This document shows positions 1 to 12,996 of a DNA stretch of 64,000 nucleotides, piece by piece; positions within the stretch are counted from its first letter, which is position 1, and each line of letters begins with the position of its first letter. Source of the stretch: Dipetalonema caudispina (taxonomy: Eukaryota > Nematoda > Chromadorea > Rhabditida > Onchocercidae); the NCBI GenBank assembly GCA_013365325.1, contig JABVXV010000237.1, forward strand, positions 1 through 64,000, read 5' to 3'. The notes beneath the pieces were generated by a model that was not told the DNA's origin, ran no database searches, and worked only from the letters and a program-made list of their open reading frames with translations. The position numbers and the translations under genes are program-made.

Positions 1-36
1 ATTTACTGAAGTAATTTAAATTGCTCTTTACCATAC

Positions 37-88
37 CTGCATTAGGCTTTCTTTTCTTCTGTGTTTTATCAGAACCAGTAGTAGCCAT
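37..88 (-). CDS. First coding exon of a minus-strand gene that continues beyond the left edge
   Basis: Read on the minus strand, an ATG at 88 opens an 18-residue lysine-rich peptide (MATTGSDKTQKKRKPNAG). It ends at position 37 in a consensus donor (G|gtatgg), phase 1. A nematode acceptor (TTTCAG) lies at 107-112, leaving only 18 nt of 5' leader. That spacing is typical of spliced-leader trans-splicing, so this is probably the true 5' end of the mRNA. The rest of the gene lies outside the window, so I cannot name it. A basic start like this would suit a nuclear or nucleic-acid-binding protein, but that is only a guess. The gene is divergent from the plus-strand gene at 6.6 kb. Confidence 0.5.
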
Positions 89-112
89 TGAGATATTTTA
101 TTGAATCTGAAA

Positions 113-879
113 TTTTAAAAATTTACCGACAGAAGTCTTTTTATTATTGTAAACGAATTTTATCAGAAAAAGATTGCTCTAAAAGTAATTTTCCAAACTT
201 TGCTAATGTAATTGATTGTACCTAAATTGTCCAATGCCATTATGTTGAACTTAATAGTTCAAGTTTTCTTTACCGTCCTAACCATTTTTATCCTAACGTA
301 ACATTCAGCTAATTTAGCTCTCATAAATTGAACAGAAAGAAATTCAAAAATAAGAAATGAGAGGTAGAAATCAGTCACAAAATAAGACTGCGGTCGTTTT
401 TTTTTTGGAATAGTAAATTATTACAGAAATTTCCGCAAGTATTCTAAATCTCAATTTTCTTCTTCCAGATTATAAAGTCTAGATTCAATTCGAAAAATTC
501 GAAAGTTTTTCATGAAGAATAATTTATCCTACTTTCTTTCAGCACTTCCAGTAAAGCTGAATGAATATATCCGACTCATATATCGAAAGAAATGTCAAAA
601 AGATCTAATGATTGTACTATTTACTCTTTATTTATGTTTATTTTTTGTAACTTTCCGCAAGTCAATAGTAAACTTAGCAATTTCATACGAATTGCATACA
701 AAAAAAAAAATGATGAGAAATTGCAATGTTTCCTTTTAATTCTCATTGTTTAGGATCATTGAATCTAAAAAGCTTATAAATAGAGCATTCAATCAAATCG
801 AAATTTTCATTTCATTGCTTAATTTCTTTAAATGGAAATTGATTACTGCAATTGGATCTCTTAATTTGTGCTGTTTTTT

Positions 880-921
<42 letters not shown>

Positions 922-3900
922 CAACTATTTGTATGCTTTTTATATGTAAGCTGTATTAATTTTGACGTACTTTATAATTCCCAATATTTTGTTTGTTAGT
1001 GACTACTTGTTAAAAAAAAAAAAAATATACCCTTTTACATAAACTAGCTGTTGAGATAATTTTTAAACTATTTCTTGTTAGTAGTCAAAATTTCGAAAGA
1101 TAATATCATTATAAAAATTTGATATGATAGAAATGATGCTAAATTGATATGTAAAAATGAAATAAATTGATAATATGCTGTTGAAATACGCCGTTCCTTG
1201 AAAAGAATAGTCTTAATTAAAAGAAAGTTATCATTTCTTTAATTGTAATTATTCTTCCGAAAAAGTCTTAATGGGATGTTAACTTCATCTAATTGGGATT
1301 ATTTCTTCATTTAATTGAGGTTATTCGAACTCTCTTAATTATTAATTTAAAGTAAAGCTACAATAATTTTTTCAAGAAATGTCGAACATCAATAATAATA
1401 CATTTCAATAATACTGTGTCAATTTTTTGTTTTCTTTTCAACATCAATTTAGCATCGTTTATTTTACATCACTTCCTGATGATATTTCATTTCAAAATTG
1501 AGCTGAAATGAAATTTACACAAAAAAAAAAAGTCGGAAGTATTTACCTTCTAAGGAGCTACTCTATTTTGCTATTATGAATATATTTCTGACATTGATTT
1601 TAGCCTTTGAACCTTTAAACGAACTATTGAAATGTCAGATTGACGAAAGTTTTCCTCGTTCATAATTATCGCCAGGCACTTCAAGTAAGAGGAAAAGAAA
1701 AAGATCGAAGAGATGAACTTTTGACCTATGTCTACTACTATGATGCTTGTCTTACTAAAAAATATGCAGCAATCAGTTGGTCGCATAAAATTTCAATATG
1801 ATAAAGGTATGTTAAATAATTATTATCAGTTAATGTAGCGACGATAAAAATTGATATAGATTAATATTTTGAAAATAATTATCATTACAAATGGTTACAA
1901 TGGAATATAGGCAGTTCAAAACTATTCAGGCATATTTAAAAGTTTTCGTATTTATAAATAAATTTGCTAATTTGCTTATGCATTTCAAATCTTTTAGAAA
2001 TGAGCACCTTAATGGTATATTTTATTTACCGATATAATCTGAATTATGTGTAAAAGAAGAAACAGTTATTTAATAATTAAATAAATTGACATATTAATTT
2101 AAATCTTAAAGATTTTATCATTTAAACATCAATGGTGACATATCTTATCACTATTTGCAACTTTGTTAACTTGAAATGTTAGAAATGAATTTCTATGTAT
2201 TGTCTTTTGCTTCAATCGGATTTTTTCGTTAATTTCATTTAAAGAAATTTTTGAGGTGAAATACTTTACAAATTCACTTGCATTTTTTTTTCTTTTTTTT
2301 TTGTTTAATCACTCATAATAAATGGTTTGACACCAATTCTCTGGATATCTAAGCAATCTTCGATAGAGAAATACAATGATCATGATAATTTTCTTTTAAT
2401 TTTACTGATATTTGACAAAATTTTGATTTAATTCATGTCACCTATATTTTTATTGCCGTGAATAATTAGAAAATCCTGATTTATTGCTGAAGCGATATTT
2501 ACTACTATGTGATTATTACTCCACCGATATATATATATATATGTATATCGTTATTGTATCCTTATATAAGTATATTGTGTTTTCATAATACTTTTACAAA
2601 GTGGCTAACGTTCATTTACATTAAAGTAAAAGTTATTTGCTTCTAAATAGTCGTACTTCTGATACTGAAAGGGATTGGAAATTGAAAAATACATTACTCA
2701 GGAAATGAATTATCCTCATTTTTGAATATAAATTTTCGTCTAGAGTGAAACATATGTTTTAGATAAGTGTAAATCAACCTTTCGTAATACTTTCTAATTT
2801 GAAATTAATCTAATTTTAAACGATTTTTTTCCTTTTCGATACAACTATCTTAATAACCATCTAAAATATGTTGAAGCCTGATATTATATGAGCAATACCC
2901 TTCTTGAAGGATTTCGTTGAAATAATAACTGTATCCGATAAAAAAAAAAGAAAAAATGAGCTGATCACATAAAAAAAACATATGAAGCAAAAATATCATC
3001 GATAAAATGAAAAGATTCTTTCTGAGCGTTTTGTATGTTACAAACAAATTCGCGAAAAATGATGACATTAAAACAATGAATTTATTGAACGTATAAGAAA
3101 TTTAATTAGCATAACGATTGTATCAACGATAAATGAAGCCTTTCAGAGTTCTTCGAGGCATTTTAATGAAAGGAAGTAAACATTCAATGATCGATGAATG
3201 ATATCAATTAAAATAAAATCGAAAGAGCTAAGAACTAGTTTAATACTTTGGCAGCTTTCTTTACTATAAAATACTTTTTCAATCATAATATTTCACTGAT
3301 TAGCAATTGTTAGTTTAGCTGAACATACGATTGATAGTAATTAGATGCTATTTTACGAATTCAATTAATTCAGGTGAATATTCATGGGATGGCTATCGAT
3401 ATTTCCAGTGATTTATATTTCAACATATGATAGATTGTTTTCACAAATTTTGATACTACAAAATTTAATCAGTTTGTGCAAGAAATTAAATAATTGCTAC
3501 CGGAATGAAATTTTAGATATATTTTGCTTTTCTAAGCTTTTAAATTTTTCAATTCTTTACAACTTTAAACTTCTGAAAAATTAAAGTTTCAGATTTGTTA
3601 AAGCTATTGTTTGCGACTGCTTCCATATGGTCTAACTAAATTTTGAAAAAATTTGTAAACTAAAGTTTCGCAAAAACAAACTATACTAGCAGCACTTTAA
3701 ATTTCAACGGGATGATTTAATAATTAACATTACGAGCCTTTTTCGACACGTCATTGTTTTGTCCTAGCATAGAGTTATGAGTTCAGAGGTCACAGCGTCA
3801 TAATTATCATTTCAACATCGTTTCGGAAATATCTTGGAGGATGCGTGATATCTCAATATCCTCATGCATTAATTAACAGGCCTACTTAAGTAATTTCATT

Positions 3901-6561
3901 AATGTCACCTCATTTTTCATTCAATGAAACTTATTCAGCATGATTCGTCTGTCCCCTTTCTTGTGTTTTCAAAAAGTATGAGAAATAATTACTAACTTTT
4001 TCACATTTTTAGGACAAATTTTTTTACTGTAAATTAACTACAATTTCGAATTGAATTTTCATTAGTGAATTAACTTCTGATTTTTTTTTCCCCCTCAAAA
4101 TGTTACACTAACTAGTCCTTGTATTATAACTTTTAGTACATCTATAATTTGTTTTAGGCAAACAATTTTCCTCACAGTCATCTTTTTTTTTTTTTAATTT
4201 GAACTTCCTTTTCCACAAATTCTTTAATCCATCTGGGTCAAAACTACAAATGCCAACTGATTTCTTAATTTGATTAAATTATTCAACGAACATCTTTTGC
4301 TCTGTTGGATTCTAATTTATAGCGATAAAAATTCATGGCAAAATGTGAAATCGTTTATTTGAAATTCCTTTTTTTTTTTCCTCCTCGTCAAACAAGCAAA
4401 TTTTTCACTGTGTACAATATAAACAATATTCAAAAGAAAAACACTGCGGTAGAAATATGAGCCAGTTTTTCTGGGTCGATTGGAATTTTTAAAATTTCAT
4501 AGTGGCGGAGATGAAGTTGAGGTAAGTGGAAGAAGCGACGGAACGGTACCAGTAAATATAGATAGATAAAGAAGCAGCGGAAATACTTCAAATATTCTGT
4601 CAGGTAACGGTTGTTATGTACAATCAATAGTTCAATTTTTTGAGTTCAATTTTTCACTTTTTATACTATTTTTTAATTTTAAACTTTTTCTTACAACTTT
4701 TCAAAAACATCGAAATTGGGCAAGTGAAAAATAAAACATATGCTATTATATCGTAATGTTTCGATCTCAGTTTACTTACTATTTAAATTTAATGAATTAT
4801 CATAAGTTCTTTTATTGAAAACATTTTTTCAACTTTTCAAACCCATCAATTAAAAATATTTCAGTATTATTTTCCCACATTTCAATATTTCATTACCATC
4901 TACTTTTACGTTTGATCAATATTTATTCGTATTCTTTGATAATAGAAATGAAATCAAACAAAATTTTCTATTTCAATTAGAATCTTCACAATAAAAATGC
5001 TAGGTTGAAAATAAATTTGATAAAATGATCAAAATAAATTAAGAAATTTCTGTAAATATTTGCAAGTCTTCATTCCTATATTATGTCTTATACTTGCATA
5101 CATTTCAAAATTAGCTTAATTCCTTTTTTATTATTCATCGAATTTATTGTTCATTCTACTATTTTCATTTTGAAATATTCTTTCTGTTTTTTTTTCTTTT
5201 TTTTTAAATTATTTCCCATTTCCTAAATTATCATTAATGGCTTTTTTCATCTGTTCCATAGTAGCAAATTTTTTCATTTCCAAACAATAGGAGTGATTTT
5301 ATCATTTAAATTAATTTGATCAGTTCTGATAATTGCAAACTTTTATAAAAATCTCTTTCAAGAAATATTTTTCCGCAATTTCTTATAAAATATTAATTCG
5401 GATTTACGTTTTTAAATTTACCCTTTTATTTTTGTTTATTTTAATGGCAAAAGATATTTTTATGATGAACTGAGAAAAATCTGTTTTGTTTCTTTGCTGA
5501 TAATAATAGGATTGTATCTTGAACTCTGACCTATTTGAGTACGTTAAAGTATGGTCAGTGAATGGAAACTGCCACCATCTGTCATTTCATTCATTGCTTA
5601 GGATTGCTTAAATTATCTTACCATCATCTTGTCAATATGCTACCATTCTCAATCTTTGAATCATGACTGAAAGAGCTTTCAAGAGTGTTTTCAACTGTAT
5701 GTTAATATTAGCTATAACCTTTCTGACCTCCATGAAATATTCTAGAAATTACATTTGTCTCAGAAAGCTTACTTTAACCGCAAGATTCAAAATTTGAAAC
5801 CAGGTTTTAGGCCCAATAAATTGTACTATATGATCACAACGATTCATTCATAAAAAAAACTTCCAAAACTGATATGCAAAAAGTAATAATTGTAAATTCA
5901 AGCAACATATGAACTACTAAATAAAATTTTAGGTAATGCAAAATAAAGTAGGATTTTTCTTGTGGTTTTTATTAGTTGTACGCATGTTTGACATTAAGTT
6001 TAAAAATCCACAACTTAGTTTAATAGTTCACTTATTTGTTTGTTCGTCGATTACGCGCCGGCGCTATTAAATTTATTTTCTTTTGCTCACCAAAATAAAT
6101 AGCCAACAAGATGATCTGATCAGCTCTAAATAAATCATATCACATTCTTAGATTTTCGGTACTTGATAATAGGTTGTCTTTTTCATTATTTGACTTGTAC
6201 AGGTAAAAATGAGAGATATACTTGTTATTTTAACTAATTTAAATTTTATTTAATTCAATTTTTGTTAATGTAAGCAATCATTCGATAATGTCTCTCATTT
6301 TTTTTCCCACATATCCACGTAACTGCATTATGCAATATTAGGATATTAGGTGTGAACAATTAGTCTCATGCGTTATTATTGTAGCATTGATTTGAATATT
6401 TAAGTGGAATTTTTGAAATTTTATTTAAATGCAAATATGTTTTTTCTTTTTTTTTACACCACTTGTAAAATGCTTGTTTCGATTATTTGTATTAATTTTT
6501 TTGTTGAAACCATCCATTCTTTTCTTTTTTTTTTTTACATTGTTTTCAATAAACAACAGAT

Positions 6562-6598
<37 letters not shown>

Positions 6599-6632
6599 AT
6601 TTCATGCCTTTTGTAGTTAAAATTCACAGCAA
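113..6632. other. Gene-free AT-rich spacer
   Basis: About 6.5 kb between two divergent genes. Open frames are short, AT-driven and without paired splice sites of coding character. The stretch holds a T run near 870-911, an AT dinucleotide run at about 2528-2541, a T run near 6560-6597 and many 8-12 nt A/T runs. I see no RNA gene or mobile element. Promoters for the two flanking genes must lie here, but no specific site stands out. Confidence 0.6.
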
Positions 6633-8963
6633 ATGACTGTACCAAAACGATCGCATTCAATTCACATTTTACCAACGATTTCCTCGATCGGTGTTGGTAA
6701 TAGCAGCAACAATAACAATAACAATAACAACAACAATTTTCGGTTTAATTTTTGCCGTAATCCAATCAGTATCCTACTTAATTCATTTGCCAAACGACGT
6801 GAAGTATCTTTTTCAACGATTTTTTCGAACAACATGAGAAGAAATAGCGTTGGAAATGTGAGTGATTTCATTTGTAAGTTTAAGAAATGCCACATAAATG
6901 GTTGTGTAAAATGTAAATTTTATCTTTTTTCACCCAAATATAAATTCAATTTAACTAAAAGTAAATATTTGATTATATTTCATTTTCATTTCATAAATAT
7001 TCATAATTGATTTTAGTGGATGACATTGTCATCTGTTATATTTCCATCAATATTGAGTTTGATTTCAGTTTACATTTAAGATTCTCAAATTAATCATTCA
7101 TTCACATCGTACTGAATTGCCTCATTGATGAAAAAATTATTAATTGGAAGTGATGATGCAATGGGAATATAGTTTAATTGAAAAAAAAAAAAAAAAAAAA
7201 AAAACTTTCAACAAATGGACTCACTGATCAGTCTATTTAACCAATGAAATAACTTTATCTTTTATCCAATGATACCTTTTTAATTTGGCAATTTCTAGTT
7301 AAAATTTCTTGTTTACAAAATATTTGACTTTATGTTTTGCAAAATTTTCATTCCAATTTTTTCATTTCAAATAAATAATTTGTTCATTTAATAGTAACCA
7401 ATCCTTTGGTAAATTAACATTAAAGAAAAAAGTGGATCGAAACTAAATCCTATACTTCCTCCTCCTCCTTTAAGTCTATGTAAACTATCACAAAATCAAT
7501 TTAAAACCAAATTGACAATATATTTCCAGTCATTTCCATCCTTCATTTTATTCCTAATTATTTTTGATGTTAATTAACTTGTTGAAAAGCATGCTAATTT
7601 ATCAGAAATCTTGAAAATTAATGAATGACAGCGAAGATTTAATGATCGGATGAGTATAAGCAGATGTTTTAATCCAATTTTTCTTTGTGTTCCTGAAACT
7701 CTTTTCTTTTTTTTATCTTTCTCTTTCTTTCGGTTCGTTGAAAGAGTTTGAATAAATGATTCGTACCATCTGCTCGATAATTCCGCCCTAAATGTTATCT
7801 TTCTTCTTCGATGCTTATTATCGGTCAGCAAAACTTCGGTGACCGTTGGTCGAGAAATTCTAATCATCATTTAGTCTCAAATTTTCGTTTCCTTAAAAAG
7901 TAAAAGAAGATTCGATCAGTAAAATTATCCTTCCATTTTTTCTTCTTCTTCATTTCATTTTCTCATCCTTTTCAACATTGCGAAAATTTTCAAAAAATTT
8001 TCACAAACCGTAAATATTATGCTTAGTTTATCAAAATTTTGATTTTTAAATAATTTTCTGATAACTTAAAATTTTCATGAATATATTATCATCTAAAACT
8101 TATGATGCAAATTTTTGAGATATAAACTTCATATCGGTTCTTTTTTTATCGGTTCTTATCGGTTCTTTTTTTTTTTTCTTTCATTCTTTTTCAGCATAAT
8201 TTATTATTTCTGGACAATCATTATGTCACAATGACCAATACGAATTCATTTGAAAAATGGAATGGACATGATGAGGTTCGTCCAACTATTACTCCTTCTA
8301 CTCATTTTTTTTTTTTTTTTTCTGTTCTATTTCATTAATGATATAAAATTTTGAATTATTTTAATTGCTTAATTTATAAATAATCAAAAATTATACTAAT
8401 TGAAAAGATTTTGCAATTGAATGCAACTTGGAAATCAAAATTCAACAATGTAATATTCTTAGCCATCTTAATTTTGTCCATTTTACTTGTATTTTACACT
8501 TGTCCACTAAATTTCTTGGCTCATATTAGCGATATAATCTCATAATGTTTGTATCCAAATTGAACATTACCATTTTATAAATCCTCTTGAAAAGAAAGAA
8601 GACTTAGATTTAGTAACTAATTAAATTTCTTTGCTCTTTGTGTGTGTGTGTATGTATGTATGTGTATGTGTGTGTATGTGTGTGTATCGCATCCATGATG
8701 CATTGATAGTTATTGGTGCTTCGTGGTGCTAGGCCCTATCCTATATTTGCCTCTTTTTTTTTTTTTTTAAAAATGTCTTAGCCTCATTTGTCTTGAGAAT
8801 GATTAGCAATGAGTCTTGCTATCTTTCGTCTGGCTTCTTTCACAAATCATTCTTGGCTTCAATATTATTTATATGTACTATCTATCATTGATTGTACGAA
8901 ATTGTGAATTTTTCTTGATTATAGGCCTTTCAAGGCTTTTTCCATTTCACCAATAAAATGAAG
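6633..8963 (+). CDS. Small basic Asn-rich protein of unknown function, 3' end unresolved
   Basis: Exons: 6633-6857, 8195-8275 and 8925-8963, all phase 0, with donors gtgagt, gttcgt and gtgaaa and acceptors TTTTTCAG and ATTATAG. The start ATG lies 3 nt after an acceptor (TTCACAG), consistent with trans-splicing. The first 75 residues are basic and contain a run of about 10 Asn followed by an RRNSVGN site (RRxS, basophilic-kinase type). The next exons add 27 and 13 residues. A possible last exon is 9208-9258 (acceptor GATTCAG, stop TAA), which would give 131 aa, but it is very AT-rich and unconvincing. I recognise no domain. The gene may extend further downstream. Exon 1 is the best-supported part. 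Confidence 0.4.
8639..8687. repeat. TG/TATG microsatellite
   Basis: Alternating TG and TATG units over about 49 nt, lying in intron 2 of the small Asn-rich gene model. A triplicated TCGGTTCT motif sits upstream at 8133-8167, immediately before exon 2. Confidence 0.9.
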
Positions 8964-11900
8964 GTGAAAGAATGGAAATCATATTCTCTTAACATATTCA
9001 AATATATTTGAATATTTGCAAATTTTATACAAATTTCTTCTTATTTGAATATCTCATCTGGGAGAATTTCGGTATTAATGTAAGATATTTATGGATTTCA
9101 AATAGAGCTTAAGATTAATTACTGATGAAATTATTATCATTACGCATCATATATTACATTAATTTCTCTTGGAAACATTGATGATATAAAATTTAATGTC
9201 GATTCAGGCAAAGAAAAATTTAAGCAATAAAAATACATTGAAATTTTTAAATTTTTAAATTATAAATGTAAAAAAAAAAATGAGGTAGTATATCTGTTTA
9301 GTCAATTTAAAACTATTAAAAATTAAATTTGATGAATAGATTAAAATAGCAACAGCTTAAACAAATAGCAATATTTCATTGGCATAAAATTATATTAGCA
9401 ACAAAATGAGGAAAGTATAATTAAAAAATCAATTTTAATATTTATTTCTTTCCATATCAAATTTTACCACATTTATTTCCAACTACTTTTCTCCTCAACT
9501 ACCAATAAAAGTATTTACTGTTTTCTAATGCTATAAATGATTTTCCCATGATTGATTGATTACTCATATTGGAGTTCGATCAAAAAAAAAAAAAAAAAAT
9601 ATCTTTTTACTCCTATTAAAAAAGCCATTGTCTGTCTTGTTATTCCAATGTCAATATATTCGGGATTTTTATGGTGTGAAAATTCTTACATCCATAACTA
9701 ATATGAACAATTTTTTCTTTTTTTTTTTTTTTTTTTTTTTTGTTTCTTTACTTTTCATTTTAAATCCTTTTGCAATAGCAAATAAGTAACAATAAATAAT
9801 ATTGTTGGTAGTGAATAAATAGAAAGGAATTAAAAGAGAAAATAAATGTGAATAGAAATTTGAATAATATAAATAAAACAGAAATTGGAAAATATGAATA
9901 ATATGTTCATTCCAAGGACATTTTTCCTTCTATTTTCATCATTTCTTAGTTTTATTTCGTAGTTTTCTTTTTTTTTTTTTTTTTTTTGAAAGGAATATCA
10001 GAGAATTTTAAAATATTTAAGAAGTATAATAAGTTGCATACATCAAGAAGATGGCAATTTTACGTGCATAATCAACGTGAAGTATACGTGATATGGTATG
10101 TCAATTATGAACTAAAGGCTTGAAGTTTTGTAACCTTCGATTCTAATTTAGCAATCACGTAATGATTTTCCGTTGTGAACTGTACTGCTAAGTAAAACAC
10201 AACATCTGAGCCTTTCATTTATCCTATTGATGTCGATGACTTTTAACCTTTCCATGTTATCAAAAGATGCTCAATTTATTCCTTTGTAAAATTTGATTCA
10301 TAACGCATCATAAAAATGAGCGAAATTGACGAGCAGTTCAATGGAACATCTATTAAGTGGAATATTGAATATTATCTAAAATTAAATTTCCGGGGTCATC
10401 TCACATTTCTGTCGTATTTGTCCGCCCTCGTTCGTGTTATTGTCTACTATCTGTGTAAATAATCAACCTCTCTCTGAACAATGAATAATCATAGTATGCA
10501 CTATTCCCATATCAGAGTCATCGGAAATTCATCGATCAACCTTTGCTATTAGAGATAGCTTAGCTTTTCTTTGGTCAGTTGTCTTGTCCATCATATTGCC
10601 ATATGTCCATTTCGATCTTCTGCAGCATTAATTCAGAAAGAAGCAATTGAGATTCACCTCTTATTATTCCTTCATCATCTCATATGGCTCAAACATTCAT
10701 TTATTACTCTAAATAAAATGACCGGAAATTAATCTTTTTTCCAAAATTTTTTTTGTTCAATTTTTATTCGTTGATACGTACATTTCCCCAATGATATACT
10801 TTACCATTTTATAATTAATCATATTTACAATTAAGGAAAATTTTCAGTTAATTGTGAACTCATTAATTATTACCTTAATCAAATAAAATCTTCTTTTTTC
10901 TTTCCAAAGAAAAACTACTGCTAATTAATTGTTAATATCAATGGATATTGATTAGCTCCGATAAGAGTTTAACTTTTAATATGCATACTTGAATTTGTTA
11001 CTTTGATTGATTGAAAAGGTTACAATATTGATTGTGTTTTTTTTTAAATAAATTCATGCAAAATTCCATCAATTCAAAAAATTTCTTTTCCTATTCAATA
11101 AAATCAATTAAAAAAAAAAAAAAAAAAAGAAGAAATATTTTTGTTGAAATCAAATCATCGTTATTGATGAAAAAGGTTATAAAGGAAGGTATTTTGTTTT
11201 TGCCTATATGTATATATTTATACTGCTGATAATACTTATTGGTTGAATGACCTTCACAAAAAATGAAAAAAGAACAATGACAATGTGATGAAAGGAAAGA
11301 ATCATCGCAAATTATTTGACAAATTCATGTTTTAATTTTATTTCATCTTTTTTTTTTTTTTTCTTTATTTGAAAGATTAGAAATGAATATTTATATTATA
11401 ATTTGCTAACATATCTTAAATTATTTGAGTAATTTTAAGCTGTTAAAAAGTGTTTCATTCGAATTATAAATTGAATTACATTTAAAGATAAATTTTTATC
11501 ATTGTTCTCGTTAAAATGTTCAATAGCTACAAAGTGCATATTTGACTTTTCCTTTTCATTTCACTTCAATGCAATTTATTTTTATAGTTGCAAGTAAAAA
11601 TGTTATCAAATCGATTTAGCCCATAAATTGAGGCAAAATAAAGTAACATTATACGCTTTTATGGATAGAGGAAGTATGAAAATTACTTCTTTTATCTTCT
11701 AATATTATATTTCAGGTTTCCATTTGTTATATTTAAATTAAAATTTTTATATTTTTGTTGCCTTATGCCAAATTTTTACTATTTCTTCTTGGGAAATGTC
11801 ACATTAATGAAATATTTGATCCGTCGCCAAATCTTATTTGGAATTTTAATACACTATGAGTTAAAGCATTGTGTAAATTTATGCAAATTATGCGAATTCT

Positions 11901-12558
11901 TTTTGACCAATCACTTTCTCATCAGAAAGGATTCATTGTATTGATTAAATAAAATTTCTGTCGTATAAATAAATACATAATTTTAAATTGATATTAAATT
12001 AAATTTCAATTTGAATTAAATTATTTGGTGGAGTTTTTTTTTAACTTAACATTGAAAATACTTTTTAACATGCTGTCACGTTCCTTTTTTAATTTATTAT
12101 CCATATTTGTTAACTATAAGTGTACTTCTTCAATAACAATCCTAAAATGGAGTGGAAAATTTGTGACATTTTTGGATCGATTAAATTTATTTTTTAATCT
12201 GTGTGAAATTTCCTGAATTTCCCTACATTTCTTTCGTAATGAAATGAAAATACATTAATTCAAATACATTTGACATTTCCTGCCTGAAGTCATTTAAATC
12301 ATCGCAATAATTATTCAAAATTCCATAAGCATTTCATTGGATAATATTACACTTTGAAATAGTTATTGTAAAATAAATGAAAAGAAAGAAAGTGTAAATT
12401 GCTATTGCTAATGTGTTCTTCTATTCCATTAAATGAAATATTGAATTTTAATTCATTTGCGTATTGATTGGAATAAGCGACAACGAGGAATTGTTCGTCC
12501 TTTATAAAAAGAAAAATTTGCATTTTATAGAATTTTCAAATTTAAATATAAGATATAT

Positions 12559-12604
12559 CTTTCTCTTTCTCTTTCTCCCTCTCTCTCTCTCTTTCTTTCC
12601 CTCT
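12559..12604. repeat. CT-rich microsatellite
   Basis: Pure pyrimidine tract of TTTCTC and CTCTCT units, about 46 nt. No coding role is seen. Confidence 0.85.
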
Positions 12605-12963
12605 ATATGTGGCATACATATTTTTCCATAAGAAAATGTCATTCATTAAAAATGGTTTGTTAGCAATCTTTGTGCAAAATTTCTTTATCCTTTTTTTTTT
12701 AAAAAAAAAAAATTTGTAGTAAAATTTGCATTAATACAAAAATTCTTTTTTTGATTTTTATTAAAAAAAAAATTATGTAAAGTGAAATTTTTTTTAGTGT
12801 TTCTTTTTTTAACTCTTTCAAAATGTCTGTTGAATTTTCAACAGATTTTTTTTTCCTCAAACTGCCTTTACATATTGAAAAATTAGCATCAAATTGTGTG
12901 TACTTTAATGATCACATATTTATCGGTAATAACACTCATATATCATTTTGTTGATTATTACAG

Positions 12964-12996
12964 TACTAATACTTATGGGACAAATTTGTTGCTTTG
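12964..12996 (+). other. Isolated exon-like segment encoding MGQICCF
   Basis: A 33-nt segment bounded by a good acceptor (TTATTACAG) and a perfect donor (G|gtaagt). An ATG at 12975 gives MGQICCF before the donor (phase 1). A Gly at position 2 followed by Cys residues is the pattern of N-myristoylated/palmitoylated proteins. I could not join it to another exon in phase: reading through from the upstream gene gives Tyr-stop. It may be a first exon of an unrecognised gene or a chance match. Confidence 0.25.

Noticed and set aside
7574..7870. Minus-strand 98-codon frame rich in Arg and Lys
   Set aside because: It has slightly higher GC content, but no splice partners, no recognisable motif and a low-complexity middle. 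It overlaps the intron of the plus-strand gene, so I left it out.
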